Shown here in pieces: positions 1-8,871 of a stretch of DNA of 64,000 nucleotides. The DNA is taken from NCBI GenBank assembly GCA_036848175.1, contig DAIUKO010000002.1, positions 21,564-85,563 of the forward strand. Direction: 5' to 3'. Numbering within the stretch: position 1 is the first letter of the stretch; every line of letters begins with the position of its first letter. The translations under genes were made by a program, and so were the position numbers. The stretch comes from QHWF01 sp036848175. Lineage in GTDB: Bacteria; Acidobacteriota; Vicinamibacteria; Vicinamibacterales; CAVVIG01. The notes below the pieces were generated by a model. That model saw nothing but the letters and a program-made list of their open reading frames with translations. It was not told the DNA's origin and made no database searches.

Positions 1-1311
1 CACGTGTGTCCCGTCTGCCTGGGCCTGCCGGGTGCGCTGCCGGTGCTGAACCGCGCCGCCGTCGACGATGCGATCCGCGCCGCGCTGGCGCTCGGCTGCA
101 CCATCCACGAGCGATCGATCTTCGCGCGCAAGAATTACTTCTACCCCGACCTGCCGAAGGGCTACCAGATTTCTCAGTACGAACAGCCGCTGGCCACCGG
201 CGGCGAGATGGACGGCGTCGGCATCATCCGTATCCACCTCGAAGAAGACGCCGGCAAGTCGCTGCACGAAGGGTTCGCCGACTCCGATCGCAAGACGTAC
301 GTCGACTTCAACCGAAGCGGCGTGCCGTTGATTGAGATTGTGACGAAGCCGGACCTGCGGTCGGCGGCGAGCGCCGCCGAGTTCTTCAGCCGGCTGCGCA
401 CCGTGCTCGTATGGCTCGGCGTCAACGACGGCAACATGGAAGAGGGCAGCCTACGCTGCGATGCGAACGTCTCGGTGCGGCCTGCCCGATCGCAGACGCT
501 CGGCACGAAAGCCGAGGTGAAGAATCTCAATTCGTTTCGATTCCTGCAGAAAGCGCTCGAGCATGAGATCGCCCGGCAGATCGAAGTGATCGACGACGGC
601 GGCCGGATCGTGCAGGAGACGCGACTCTGGGATCCAGACGCCGGGCGGACGGTGTCGATGCGGAGCAAGGAAGAAGCGCACGACTACCGGTATTTTCCCG
701 AGCCGGATCTTCCGCCGGTTGTTGTGAGCGCCGATCGGGTGGCGAGCATCCGCGCGGCGATGCCCGAGCTGCCGGATGCGCGCCGCCGCCGCTTCGTCGA
801 GCAATACGCGCTGCCGGAGTACGACGCGGGCCAGCTCACGCAGTCGCGGGCGGTCGCCGACTATTTCGAATCGACGGTCGCGGCCGGCGCGCCGGCCAAG
901 CTCGCGAGCAACTGGATCATGGGTGAGCTCGCGCGGAAGCTCAACGAAGCCGGCCGCAGCATCGACGCCTCGCCGCTCGCCGCAAGCCGGCTCGCGGGTC
1001 TTATCGCGCTCGTCAGCAACGGCACGATCAGCGGATCGATCGCGAAAGATGTCTTCGAGAAGATGTTCACATCGGGCCGAGCGGCGGACGAGATCGTCGC
1101 GGCCGAAGGGCTGAGGCAGATCGACGACGAATCGCAGATCGTCGGTTTGATCGCCGGCGTGCTGTCTCAACACGCCGATGCGGTCGCGCAATATCGCGGA
1201 GGGAAGACGACGACGTTCGGCTTTCTCGTCGGGCAGGTGATGAAGGCGACAGCGGGCAAAGCGAACCCCAAGCGCGTCAACGAACTGCTCAAGCGGGCGC
1301 TTGAAACGTGA
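1..1311 (+). CDS. gatB: Asp-tRNA(Asn)/Glu-tRNA(Gln) amidotransferase subunit B, 5'-truncated
   Basis: GatB is the tRNA-binding and kinase subunit of the GatCAB amidotransferase, which converts Glu-tRNA(Gln) or Asp-tRNA(Asn) to the amide form in the cytoplasm. The frame is open from the first base and begins inside the conserved CPVCLGLPG zinc/tRNA motif, so roughly the first 40-50 residues lie outside the window. Visible further on are the YFYPDLPKGYQISQ segment, the RCDANVS and KNLNSF motifs of the catalytic core, and a C-terminal helical YqeY-like tail ending near KANPKRVNELLKRAL. About 435 residues are seen of a usual 470-490. An extended -10 for ftsE overlaps its stop codon. Identification is secure. 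Confidence 0.97.
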   Translation, partial: HVCPVCLGLPGALPVLNRAAVDDAIRAALALGCTIHERSIFARKNYFYPDLPKGYQISQYEQPLATGGEMDGVGIIRIHLEEDAGKSLHEGFADSDRKTYVDFNRSGVPLIEIVTKPDLRSAASAAEFFSRLRTVLVWLGVNDGNMEEGSLRCDANVSVRPARSQTLGTKAEVKNLNSFRFLQKALEHEIARQIEVIDDGGRIVQETRLWDPDAGRTVSMRSKEEAHDYRYFPEPDLPPVVVSADRVASIRAAMPELPDARRRRFVEQYALPEYDAGQLTQSRAVADYFESTVAAGAPAKLASNWIMGELARKLNEAGRSIDASPLAASRLAGLIALVSNGTISGSIAKDVFEKMFTSGRAADEIVAAEGLRQIDDESQIVGLIAGVLSQHADAVAQYRGGKTTTFGFLVGQVMKATAGKANPKRVNELLKRALET

Positions 1312-1317
1312 TAGAAT
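1309..1317 (+). promoter_or_regulatory. Extended -10 promoter for ftsEX
   Basis: TGATAGAAT overlaps the gatB stop codon and matches the extended -10 form TGnTATAAT with one mismatch. No good -35 is visible 16-18 nt upstream, as is typical of extended -10 promoters. The same nine bases precede nagZ at 47465. Transcription would begin near 1324, leaving a leader of about 36 nt before the TTG of ftsE. Confidence 0.5.
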
Positions 1318-1359
1318 TTGGCACACTTCTCGCGACGATCGGGAGTCAGAACTCGCGAT

Positions 1360-2019
1360 TTGATCGAAACCTTCCACCTATCGAAGCTCTACAGCCGCGG
1401 CGTTTACGCGCTGCGCGATCTCACGATCAGCGTCGACAAAGGCGAATTCATCTTCCTGACCGGCCCCAGCGGCGCCGGGAAGTCGACATTCCTCCGTTTA
1501 TTGCTCCGCGAAGATTTGCCGAGCGAGGGCGAACTGAAAGTGCTCGGCCGCGATTTGAATGCGCTGCGCCCGGCTCAGATCCAAACGTATCGCCGCAGCG
1601 TCGGTTTCGTGTTTCAGGACTTCCGGCTGATCCCGCGCTTCACCGTGTTTCAGAACGTCGCGTTCGTCATGCGCGTGCTCGGGCTGCCGCTGGCCACCCA
1701 GCAACGGAAGACGTTCCAGGTGCTCAAGTGGGTCGGACTGCAGCATCGGATGAACGCGTTTCCGGAGGAAATGTCCGGCGGCGAGCAGCAGCGGATTGCG
1801 ATTGCGCGCGCGTTGGTCAACGATCCCCAGTTGGTCCTCGCCGATGAGCCGACCGGCAACCTCGATCCCGACCTCTCGCTCGAGATCATGAATCTGTTCC
1901 GAGAAATCAACGCGCGCGGCACGACGGTCGTCGTCGCCACGCACGATCGCGAGCTGATCAGACGAGTCGGCCGTCGGGCGATCACGCTCGATCACGGCCG
2001 CATCGTCGAGGTGGCGTGA
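1360..2019 (+). CDS. ftsE: Cell-division ATP-binding protein FtsE
   Basis: FtsE is the ATPase of the FtsEX complex, which at the divisome couples ATP hydrolysis to periplasmic peptidoglycan hydrolase activation. The 219-residue protein has Walker A GPSGAGKST, a Q-loop (FVFQDFRLIP), signature MSGGEQQRIA, Walker B LVLADEPTGNLD and the H-loop ATHDREL. I start it at TTG 1360 because the family begins (M)IETFHLSKLY; a longer reading from TTG 1318 adds 14 residues with no family match. GGGAG at 1341 is a rather distant ribosome site. The stop TGA overlaps the ATG of ftsX (TGATG), so the two are translationally coupled. Confidence 0.95.
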   Translation: MIETFHLSKLYSRGVYALRDLTISVDKGEFIFLTGPSGAGKSTFLRLLLREDLPSEGELKVLGRDLNALRPAQIQTYRRSVGFVFQDFRLIPRFTVFQNVAFVMRVLGLPLATQQRKTFQVLKWVGLQHRMNAFPEEMSGGEQQRIAIARALVNDPQLVLADEPTGNLDPDLSLEIMNLFREINARGTTVVVATHDRELIRRVGRRAITLDHGRIVEVA

Positions 2020-2906
2020 TGCTTCGCGCGATCGGCTATGCGTTCGACGAAGCGATTCGCAGCCTCTGGCGCGGACGCCAGTCCGGCATCCTGTCGACGC
2101 TGACCATCGCGCTCGCGTTGTTCGTCCTCGGCGGGTTTCTCCTGGTCACCGCGAATCTGGAACGGCTTGGCGCCGAATGGAGCAACGCCGCGGAGATGTC
2201 CGTTTATCTGAAGGACGACGTCACCCAGGACCAGCGCCGCGCGATCGAATCGCTGCTGGCGCCGGGCGACCTCGTCGCGTCGCACGAGTACGTGTCGAAA
2301 GCCGATGCGCTCGGCCGGTTCAAGCAGACGTTCACCGATCTGTCGACGGCCGTTGACACGCTTGGGGACAATCCGCTGCCCGCCTCGTACGAAGTGCGGC
2401 TGCGGACCGGTCCGTCCGCGCAGACGGCAGTGGATGCGCTCGGCGCGCAGCTTCGCCAGACGCCGGGCGTCGCGGACGTCCGCTACGATCGGCAGTGGCT
2501 GAATCGCGTCCTGTCGGCAATCACGGTCATTCGCGGCGCCGGTCTCGTGCTCGCGGCGATTCTCACGATCGCGGCCGCGCTGACGGTCGCCAACGTCGTC
2601 CGGCTCGCGCTGTTCGCGCGGCGCGACGAGCTCGACATCATGCAGTTGGTCGGCGCACCGCAGGCGTACATCCGCGGTCCGTTCGTGATGGAGGGTGTGC
2701 TGCAGGGCGGCATCGGTGCGATGCTGGCCCTCGCGGTGCTGTCGATAGCCTTCTTTGCGCTGCGGTCACGGTATCTGGTCCCGCTGGCTTCGGCCGTCAA
2801 TCTGTCGTCGATTCGCTTTCTTCCGTGGGAACTCTGCCTTTTCGTCGTGATCGGCGGGATGGCGGTTGGGTGCCTGGGTGGATTGGTCGCGGCGTGGAAT
2901 CGTTAA
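2019..2906 (+). CDS. ftsX: Cell-division permease FtsX
   Basis: FtsX is the inner-membrane partner of FtsE; its large periplasmic loop recruits peptidoglycan hydrolase activators. The 295-residue protein has a cytoplasmic N-terminus, a first membrane helix near residues 25-45, an extracytoplasmic loop (MSVYLKDDV, then a second half ending VADVRYD) and three C-terminal helices with the FtsX-family motif LALFARRDELDIMQLVGAP. ATG 2019 overlaps the ftsE stop; a GTG one codon upstream (2016) is equally open. Length and topology are normal. It is the last gene of the ftsEX unit; a strong new promoter lies just downstream. Confidence 0.94.
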   Translation: MLRAIGYAFDEAIRSLWRGRQSGILSTLTIALALFVLGGFLLVTANLERLGAEWSNAAEMSVYLKDDVTQDQRRAIESLLAPGDLVASHEYVSKADALGRFKQTFTDLSTAVDTLGDNPLPASYEVRLRTGPSAQTAVDALGAQLRQTPGVADVRYDRQWLNRVLSAITVIRGAGLVLAAILTIAAALTVANVVRLALFARRDELDIMQLVGAPQAYIRGPFVMEGVLQGGIGAMLALAVLSIAFFALRSRYLVPLASAVNLSSIRFLPWELCLFVVIGGMAVGCLGGLVAAWNR

Positions 2907-2927
2907 CCTCGTCAGAATGACACAATC

Positions 2928-2957
2928 TTGACATCAGTTTTTCATCGGATTTACACT
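2928..2957 (+). promoter_or_regulatory. Sigma-70 promoter, TTGACA-N18-TACACT
   Basis: Perfect -35 TTGACA at 2928-2933 and TACACT at 2952-2957, 18 nt apart, in the only sizeable gap between ftsX and the next gene. The ATG at 2996 has GAGGG at 2986-2990. The same -35/N18/TAC layout precedes two other genes in the window (32302, 32688). Confidence 0.75.
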
Positions 2958-2995
2958 GGGAGTCGATCAATCCCACAATCATCTCGAGGGCCGGT

Positions 2996-3280
2996 ATGCC
3001 ACGCTTCGTGAGCGATTCGAGGCCGATCAGCGCGACACACCCGATCATCGAGTTTTACAGACAGGAATTCCTCAAACATCGTCGCTGCCTGCAGCAGCAG
3101 CGACCGTATTATTCAGAAAGCGCCATCAGCGATGTGGAAATGGCGCTCACCAAGATCATCAACCAGCTCGAACAACTCTCCACTCAAGACAACGCCCCCC
3201 AATTGGTCAGCTCGCTCCTGAAGAAGTTTGACGTCGTGACCGGCTTGTCGGCCTGGTCGGATCCCAAGCACACCCACTGA
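2996..3280 (+). CDS. Orphan 94-aa protein behind a strong promoter
   Basis: I do not recognise this protein. It has 94 residues, no signal peptide or membrane segment, and a mostly helical, hydrophilic composition (HPIIEFYRQEFLKHRRCLQQQRPYY in two helical stretches, then an amphipathic helix ALTKIINQLEQL). It is probably a small cytoplasmic protein. Support for it being real: a TTGACA-N18-TACACT promoter, a well-spaced GAGGG ribosome site, and a stop codon that overlaps a CTG that is the likely start of the glycerate kinase. Base use resembles its neighbours in the second half; the first half is less GC-rich. Its cotranscription with the kinase says little about function. Confidence 0.75.
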   Translation: MPRFVSDSRPISATHPIIEFYRQEFLKHRRCLQQQRPYYSESAISDVEMALTKIINQLEQLSTQDNAPQLVSSLLKKFDVVTGLSAWSDPKHTH

Positions 3281-4593
3281 AACGCGCGCGCAACAAGCTC
3301 AGACACGACCTCCTCGACATCGTTCGGGCTGGGATTCGTGCGTGCGATGCGGGCGAGTTGACGCGCACCGCCCTGCTGGAGCTCACGGCTGCGCCTGTGG
3401 GGATGGGTCTTACCGCCGCGCTCGATCGTCCGCGCTACGTGTGCATCGCGGCCGGCAAGGCGGCGGCGCCGATGGCGAAGGCGGCGTCGGGTCTGCTCAA
3501 GGGCCGGTTGCGATCGGGTCTCGTCGTCGCTCCCGCTGATGCGGCGTTCGGCAACTTCGAGGCGATCGCGGGAAGTCATCCTGTCCCGGACGAGTCCAGC
3601 GAGCGCGCGGGGCGCCGGGCGCTGGCGATTGCCGAATCGCTGCAGCCCGACGAAGCGCTGCTCGTGCTCCTCTCGGGCGGCGCTTCGGCGCTGATGGCGG
3701 TGCCGGCCGACGGCGTGTCGCTCGATGACAAGCGACGGACGACCAGCCTGCTGCTGCGCGCGGGCGCGGACATCCAGGCGCTGAACACCGTCCGCAAACA
3801 CCTCTCGGCGATCAAAGGCGGCTGGCTGGCGAGCCGCACGACGGCGCCTTTGCGCACCTACGTCATTTCCGACGTCGTCGGCGACGACGTGAGCGTGATT
3901 GCGTCGGGGCCCACAGTGCCCGACGCGTCGACATTCGAGGACGCGCGACGCCTGCTGGATCGCTATGGCGGCGCCGCGTCGTACCCGACGAGCGTGGTTG
4001 AACGTCTGGACCGCGGCGTCCGAGGCGAAGTGCCGGAAACGCCAAAACCCGTCTACCCGGCGCCGGTGCGCTCCACGATTCGCGTCATCGGCAGCCGCCA
4101 AAGTGCGATGCTCGGCGCGGCGGGCCGCGCGGCGTCGCTCGGCTACCACGTCGTGCGCATGGAAGAGGCGGTCGTCGGCGAGGCGCGACTGAGCGCCGTG
4201 GCGCACGTCCGCGCCGCCATCGCCGCCGCGCAGGACGCACCGCGGCCGGCATGCATCGTCTCGACCGGCGAGACGACAGTACACGTCACCGGGTCAGGAA
4301 CAGGCGGACGCAACCAGGAGTTCGCGCTCGCGGCGGCCGACCCGCTGTCGTCCATCGGTGCGCCCGCCGTGATTGGCAGCGTCGGGACGGATGGAATCGA
4401 TGGTCCGACGGATGCGGCCGGTGCGATGGCCGACGACACGACCCTCCAGCGTGCGCGCGCCGAGGGGCTGACGCCCGATCGATTTCTCGCAGACAACAAT
4501 GCCTACGCGTTTTTCGACGCGCTGGGCGATCTCATTCACACGGGGCCGACCGGTACCAATGTCGGCGACCTCCAAGTAATTCTGTTAGCCTAA
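3277..4593 (+). CDS. Glycerate 2-kinase (GckA/MOFRL family)
   Basis: This enzyme phosphorylates D-glycerate at the 2-position, feeding it into lower glycolysis. Visible family features: N-terminal GKAAAPMAKA, the SGGASALM loop, LNTVRKHLSAIKGG, ISDVVGDD, SGPTVPD and the C-terminal MOFRL signature with GGRNQEFALA and GSVGTDGIDGPTDAAGA. The family's N-terminal helix (HDLLDIVRAGIRACDAGEL) is encoded upstream of the first TTG (3358), yet no ATG, GTG or TTG is in frame there. CTG 3277 overlaps the previous stop (CTGA) and is my preferred start, giving 438 residues, the usual family length; from TTG 3358 it would be 411 and lack the helix. Function secure, start uncertain. Confidence 0.9.
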   Translation: MKRARNKLRHDLLDIVRAGIRACDAGELTRTALLELTAAPVGMGLTAALDRPRYVCIAAGKAAAPMAKAASGLLKGRLRSGLVVAPADAAFGNFEAIAGSHPVPDESSERAGRRALAIAESLQPDEALLVLLSGGASALMAVPADGVSLDDKRRTTSLLLRAGADIQALNTVRKHLSAIKGGWLASRTTAPLRTYVISDVVGDDVSVIASGPTVPDASTFEDARRLLDRYGGAASYPTSVVERLDRGVRGEVPETPKPVYPAPVRSTIRVIGSRQSAMLGAAGRAASLGYHVVRMEEAVVGEARLSAVAHVRAAIAAAQDAPRPACIVSTGETTVHVTGSGTGGRNQEFALAAADPLSSIGAPAVIGSVGTDGIDGPTDAAGAMADDTTLQRARAEGLTPDRFLADNNAYAFFDALGDLIHTGPTGTNVGDLQVILLA

Positions 4594-4598
4594 ATTCA

Positions 4599-6851
4599 AT
4601 GTTTTCTCGTGATCAGGTGCTCGCGCTCATGCGCGATCGCGTGCACCATCCCGCCGCGATGCGGGAGCTTCTTCAAGTCCTCAAAGTGCCGCGCGACGAG
4701 CGGACGTCGTTCAAGCGGCACGTCAAGAACCTCGTCGCCTCGGGCGACCTCATTCAGATTCGCGGCCATCGGTTCGGTTTGCCCGAGAAGATGGATTTGT
4801 ACGTCGGCCGGCTGCAGACGCACCCGGCCGGCTACGGATTCGTCGCGCCCGAACGTCCGCTCGAAGCGGGCGGCGACATCTACATCTCCGGTCCGCATCT
4901 CAACGAAGCGATGCACGGCGACCGCGTCGTCGCCCGCATCGAGCGCGTCAAGGAAGGCGGGCGCGTCGAAGGACGGATCATCCGCATCCTCGAGCGCGCC
5001 AACGCCTCGATCGTCGGCCGCTACGACCGCGGAGACGACGGCATGGGTTACGTCGTGCCCTTCGATCGACGCGTGTTGATGGACATCTTCGTGCCTCCGG
5101 GTCAGGAGGGCGGCGCCTCTCCGAGCGAAATGGTCGTCGTCGAGCTGACCCGATGGCCGACGGCGACGCGCGGTGCGATCGGACATGTCGCCGAAGTGCT
5201 CGGTGACATCGACGCGCCGGGCGTCGACACGGAGATCATCATCAGGAAGTACGGCATTCCCGACGCGCATTCGGACGAGGCCGTCGGCGAAGCGATTCGA
5301 TTAGGCGGCTCGGTTTCGGAACGCGACATCCGCGGCCGCACCGATTTCCGCAACATCACGACGGTGACCATCGACGGCGAGCACGCCCGCGATTTCGACG
5401 ACGCGATCACCATCGAGAAATTGTCGAACGGCCACTTCTGGCTCGGCGTTCACATCGCGGACGTGTCGCACTACGTCCAGGAGGGCACTGCGCTCGACCG
5501 CGAGGCGTACGAGCGCGGCACGTCCGTGTACTTTCCCGAGCGTGCCGTCCACATGTTTCCGTCGGAGCTCGCCACCGGCTTGTGCAGCCTCAACCCGCAC
5601 GTCGACCGTCTCGTGCAGTCATGCCTGATGGAGATCGATCGCCGCGGACAGGTGGTGCGCCACGAATTCCACGACGGCGTCATCAACAGCGACGAGCGGA
5701 TGACCTACACCGCGGTCAACGGCATCCTGACCGATCGGGACGCGCAGCTGATGCGCGAATATGCGCCGCTCGTGCCGATGTTCGAGCAAATGCGCGAGCT
5801 CTTCCAGATCCTCAACGACGCGCGCCGCAGACGAGGGTCGATCGACTTCGACTTGAACGAAGCCGAAGTCATCATGGACGAGGGCGGACGTGTGGAAGCG
5901 ATCATCGCGCTCGAGCGCAACGTCGCCCACCGCCTCATCGAAGAGTTCATGCTCCTGGCCAACGAGACCGTCGCCTCGTATCTCGAATCGCAGAACGCGC
6001 CGGCGCTGTATCGCATTCACGAGGAGCCGGACATCCTGAAGGTGGCCAAGTTCGAGGAGTTCATCTCGGGCTTCGGCTACAGCCTCGCCGCGCCGGCGGG
6101 CGCACTCCGTCCGCGTCACTTTCAGAAGCTGATCGAGCGCCTCCACGGCAAGCCCGAAGAGAAGCCGATCGCGTTCCTCATGCTGCGGACGATGCAGAAG
6201 GCGCGCTACGCGCCCGAGAACCTGGGACACTTCGGGCTGGCCGCTCCGAGCTACACCCACTTCACGTCGCCGATCCGCCGGTATCCGGATCTCGTCGTCC
6301 ATCGCGCGCTGCGCGCGGCGCGGCACCGGTTGTTGACCGAGGAGATCCGCGAAGAACAGATCGAGGAACTGCCGGAAGTCGCGAGGCACACGTCCGACAT
6401 GGAACGCCGCGCCGACGACGCCGAGCGCGAGCTCGTGCAGTGGAAGAAAGTGAAATTCATGGCCGACAAGGTCGGCGATGAGTTCGAAGGCTACGTCACC
6501 GGCGTCGCGGCGTTCGGCTTGTTCATCGAGCTCATCGAGCATTTCGTCGAGGGACTCGTGCATGTGTCGACGATGGCCGACGACTATTACCGGTTCGTGG
6601 AAAGCGCCCACCTGCTGAAGGGCGAGAACACCCACAAGGTCTATCGACTTGGCGACAAGGTGAAGGTCCAGGTGATTCGCGTCAACATGGAGACGCGGCA
6701 GGTCGATCTCGGGCTGGTCGAGATTCTCGAGCGCGTCCGCGAAGGGGAACGCGGGCCGCGGCGCAGCAAGGCGGTGCCAAAGCGCGACACGCGCCGCAAA
6801 CAGCGTCCGGGCCGGGCCGAGCGGCAGATGCGCAAGCGCGGGCGGCGATGA
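4599..6851 (+). CDS. rnr: Ribonuclease R
   Basis: RNase R is a processive 3'-5' exoribonuclease that degrades structured RNA and acts in tmRNA-linked quality control. The 750-residue protein shows an N-terminal winged-helix region (1-65), cold-shock domains (about 65-235), the RNB catalytic domain with HARDFDDAI near residue 262 (the metal-binding Asp cluster), the conserved FTSPIRRYPDLVVHR segment, an S1 domain (FEGYVTGVAAFGLFIEL) and a strongly basic tail rich in Arg/Lys. The ATG is 5 nt after the kinase stop, so it can be cotranscribed; TGTTAGCCT at 4583-4591 could be a weak extended -10 of its own. Confidence 0.96.
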   Translation: MFSRDQVLALMRDRVHHPAAMRELLQVLKVPRDERTSFKRHVKNLVASGDLIQIRGHRFGLPEKMDLYVGRLQTHPAGYGFVAPERPLEAGGDIYISGPHLNEAMHGDRVVARIERVKEGGRVEGRIIRILERANASIVGRYDRGDDGMGYVVPFDRRVLMDIFVPPGQEGGASPSEMVVVELTRWPTATRGAIGHVAEVLGDIDAPGVDTEIIIRKYGIPDAHSDEAVGEAIRLGGSVSERDIRGRTDFRNITTVTIDGEHARDFDDAITIEKLSNGHFWLGVHIADVSHYVQEGTALDREAYERGTSVYFPERAVHMFPSELATGLCSLNPHVDRLVQSCLMEIDRRGQVVRHEFHDGVINSDERMTYTAVNGILTDRDAQLMREYAPLVPMFEQMRELFQILNDARRRRGSIDFDLNEAEVIMDEGGRVEAIIALERNVAHRLIEEFMLLANETVASYLESQNAPALYRIHEEPDILKVAKFEEFISGFGYSLAAPAGALRPRHFQKLIERLHGKPEEKPIAFLMLRTMQKARYAPENLGHFGLAAPSYTHFTSPIRRYPDLVVHRALRAARHRLLTEEIREEQIEELPEVARHTSDMERRADDAERELVQWKKVKFMADKVGDEFEGYVTGVAAFGLFIELIEHFVEGLVHVSTMADDYYRFVESAHLLKGENTHKVYRLGDKVKVQVIRVNMETRQVDLGLVEILERVREGERGPRRSKAVPKRDTRRKQRPGRAERQMRKRGRR

Positions 6852-6878
6852 TCGCGCTGTCCACTGCTGTCGAAGTTC

Positions 6879-6910
6879 TCCACCACGGAGGACGCGGAGG
6901 CCACCAAGGA
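6879..6910 (+). repeat. Intergenic GGAGG/CCACC repeat element
   Basis: Between rnr and selB, a short run of GGAGGACGC/GGAGGCC units lies between CCACCACGG and CCACCAAGG. It resembles, in reverse complement, the 9-bp TCCTCYGTG array at 11133. It has no coding role that I can see. Confidence 0.5.
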
Positions 6911-6933
6911 TCGTTGGTGGCGAGCTGGTGAGC

Positions 6934-8871
6934 ATGAAGTCGGTCGTTGTCGGAACCGCCGGGCACATCGATCACGGCAAGAGCGCGCTCGTTCTCGCGC
7001 TGACCGGCACCGATCCGGATCGGTTGAAAGAAGAGAAAGCGCGCGGCATCACCATCGATCTCGGCTTCGCGCATACGACGATTGACGGCCTCAACGTCGC
7101 GTTCGTCGACGTTCCCGGCCACGAGCGCTTCGTCAAGAACATGCTCGCCGGCGTCGGCGGGATCGATCTCGTCGTGCTCGTCGTCGCCGCAGACGAGTCG
7201 GTGATGCCGCAGACGCGCGAGCACTTCGACATCTGCCGCCTGCTGCACGTGCCCGCCGGAATCGTCGCGTTGACGAAGTCCGATCTGGTCGATGCCGAGA
7301 CGCTGGAGCTCGTCCGGCTCGAAGTCCGCGACCTCACGGCTGGCTCGTTCCTCGAAGGCGCGCCGATCGTCGCGGTGTCCGCCAGAACCGGCGAGGGCCT
7401 CGACGCGTTTCGGCGCGCGCTGGTCGACGTCAGCGCCCGCGTGACCGGCCGGCCGATCGAAGGCGTGACGCGGCTGCCGATCGATCGCGTCTTCTCGATG
7501 AAAGGCTTCGGAACCGTTGTCACCGGAACTCTGGTGTCGGGCCGCGTTCCCGCAGACGCCGAGTTGATGGTCGCGCCGGGCGACCGCCGCGTGAAAGTGC
7601 GCGGCGTCCAGGTGCACGGCGCGTCACGATCCGAAGCGGTCGCCGGACAGCGCACCGCCGTGAACCTCGGCGGCATCGAAGTGGATGAGATCGATCGAGG
7701 GCAGACGCTCGTCACGCCGGCGGTGCTGGAGGAAACACGCCTCGCCGATGCACTCGTCGACCTGCTGCCGGGTGCGAAACCGTTGAGGCACGGCGCCCGC
7801 GTCCGCTTCCATCAGGGAACGGCTGAAATCATCGGACGCGTCGCGCTGATTGGCCCGCTCGACCCGTCCGCCGGCGTGCCGACCATCGCGCCGGGGGCGC
7901 GTGCGTTCGTGAGGCTGCGCCTCGAGCGGCCGGCCATCCTGGCGCGCGGCGACCGCTACATTCTTCGCGCGTATTCTCCGGCGGTGACAATCGCCGGCGG
8001 CGTCATTCTGGATCCGCATCCGCCGCGCGGGGCGATTCGAACAGAGGCGGCGCTGTCGCGCGCGACGCGTCTCGCGTTCGATCCGTCGGCGCCGGATCAC
8101 GTGCAGGCGGACGACCGCGCCGCCGCCGTCATGATCGAAGACAGCGGCGCCGCGGGCTTTCCGCTCACGTCGATGGTGTCGCGGATCGGCATCGATCCCA
8201 ACGCTCTCGATGCGCGCGTCGAGGCGCTGACTCGCTCAGGGGTGGCGGTTCGTGCCGGCGATGTCCTGGTGACGCCGGGCGTGTTCGAGAAGCTCAAGAG
8301 CGCGATGCTCGCGGCGCTCGGCGAACATCATCGGACCGAGCCGCTGTCGGAAGGTATTCCCCGGGAGGAGCTTCGCGACCGCGTCTTCGCGCGCGGTCAC
8401 GCACACGTCTTCGAACGGGCGCTCACCGATCTCGCGGCGGCGGGCACGATCGTCAGCCGCGATCGGATTGCGCTCGCCACTCACCGCGTCGCGCTGTCGC
8501 CCGAAGACGAGCGCGCGCGGACCTCAATCGAGCGCGCGTTCCGAGTCGGCGGCCTGAAGCCGCCCGATGCGGCGACGGTTGCCGCGGACGCCGGCGCGTC
8601 CCCGGCCACGGTCGATCGCGTCCTGAAACTGCTGCAGCGGCAGAAGGTCCTCGTCCGGATCGACACGATGCTCTTTCACGTGGAAGCGCTCGACCGATTG
8701 AAAGCGGAAGTGGCGGCCCTGAAGGTCTCGGCAGGCGCCGCCGCGCGAATTGACGTCGCCACCTTCAAGGAACGGTACGGCGTGAGCCGCAAGTTCGCGA
8801 TCCCGCTGCTCGAATATCTGGACCGCGAGCGGGTCACCCGCCGGATGGGCGACTCGCGCGTCGTGCTATGA
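6934..8871 (+). CDS. selB: Selenocysteine-specific elongation factor SelB
   Basis: SelB delivers Sec-tRNA(Sec) to UGA codons marked by a SECIS element. The 645-residue protein starts with an EF-Tu-like GTPase domain: GHIDHGKS (residues 10-17), DVPGHERFVKNM, and TKSD. Beta-barrel domains follow (residues about 175-370, with RVFSMKGFGTVVTGT) and then repeated winged helices to the C-terminus, which bind SECIS RNA in this family. It therefore implies selenoprotein synthesis, although selA, selD and selC are not in this window. ATG 6934 is preferred; GTG 6928 is in frame two codons upstream. The 3' end overlaps the convergent tatA stop by 6 nt. Confidence 0.95.
   Translation: MKSVVVGTAGHIDHGKSALVLALTGTDPDRLKEEKARGITIDLGFAHTTIDGLNVAFVDVPGHERFVKNMLAGVGGIDLVVLVVAADESVMPQTREHFDICRLLHVPAGIVALTKSDLVDAETLELVRLEVRDLTAGSFLEGAPIVAVSARTGEGLDAFRRALVDVSARVTGRPIEGVTRLPIDRVFSMKGFGTVVTGTLVSGRVPADAELMVAPGDRRVKVRGVQVHGASRSEAVAGQRTAVNLGGIEVDEIDRGQTLVTPAVLEETRLADALVDLLPGAKPLRHGARVRFHQGTAEIIGRVALIGPLDPSAGVPTIAPGARAFVRLRLERPAILARGDRYILRAYSPAVTIAGGVILDPHPPRGAIRTEAALSRATRLAFDPSAPDHVQADDRAAAVMIEDSGAAGFPLTSMVSRIGIDPNALDARVEALTRSGVAVRAGDVLVTPGVFEKLKSAMLAALGEHHRTEPLSEGIPREELRDRVFARGHAHVFERALTDLAAAGTIVSRDRIALATHRVALSPEDERARTSIERAFRVGGLKPPDAATVAADAGASPATVDRVLKLLQRQKVLVRIDTMLFHVEALDRLKAEVAALKVSAGAAARIDVATFKERYGVSRKFAIPLLEYLDRERVTRRMGDSRVVL

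Noticed and set aside
451..1377. A 308-codon minus-strand frame across gatB and the start of ftsE
   Set aside because: gatB motifs are unambiguous and the minus-strand product has no recognisable domain.
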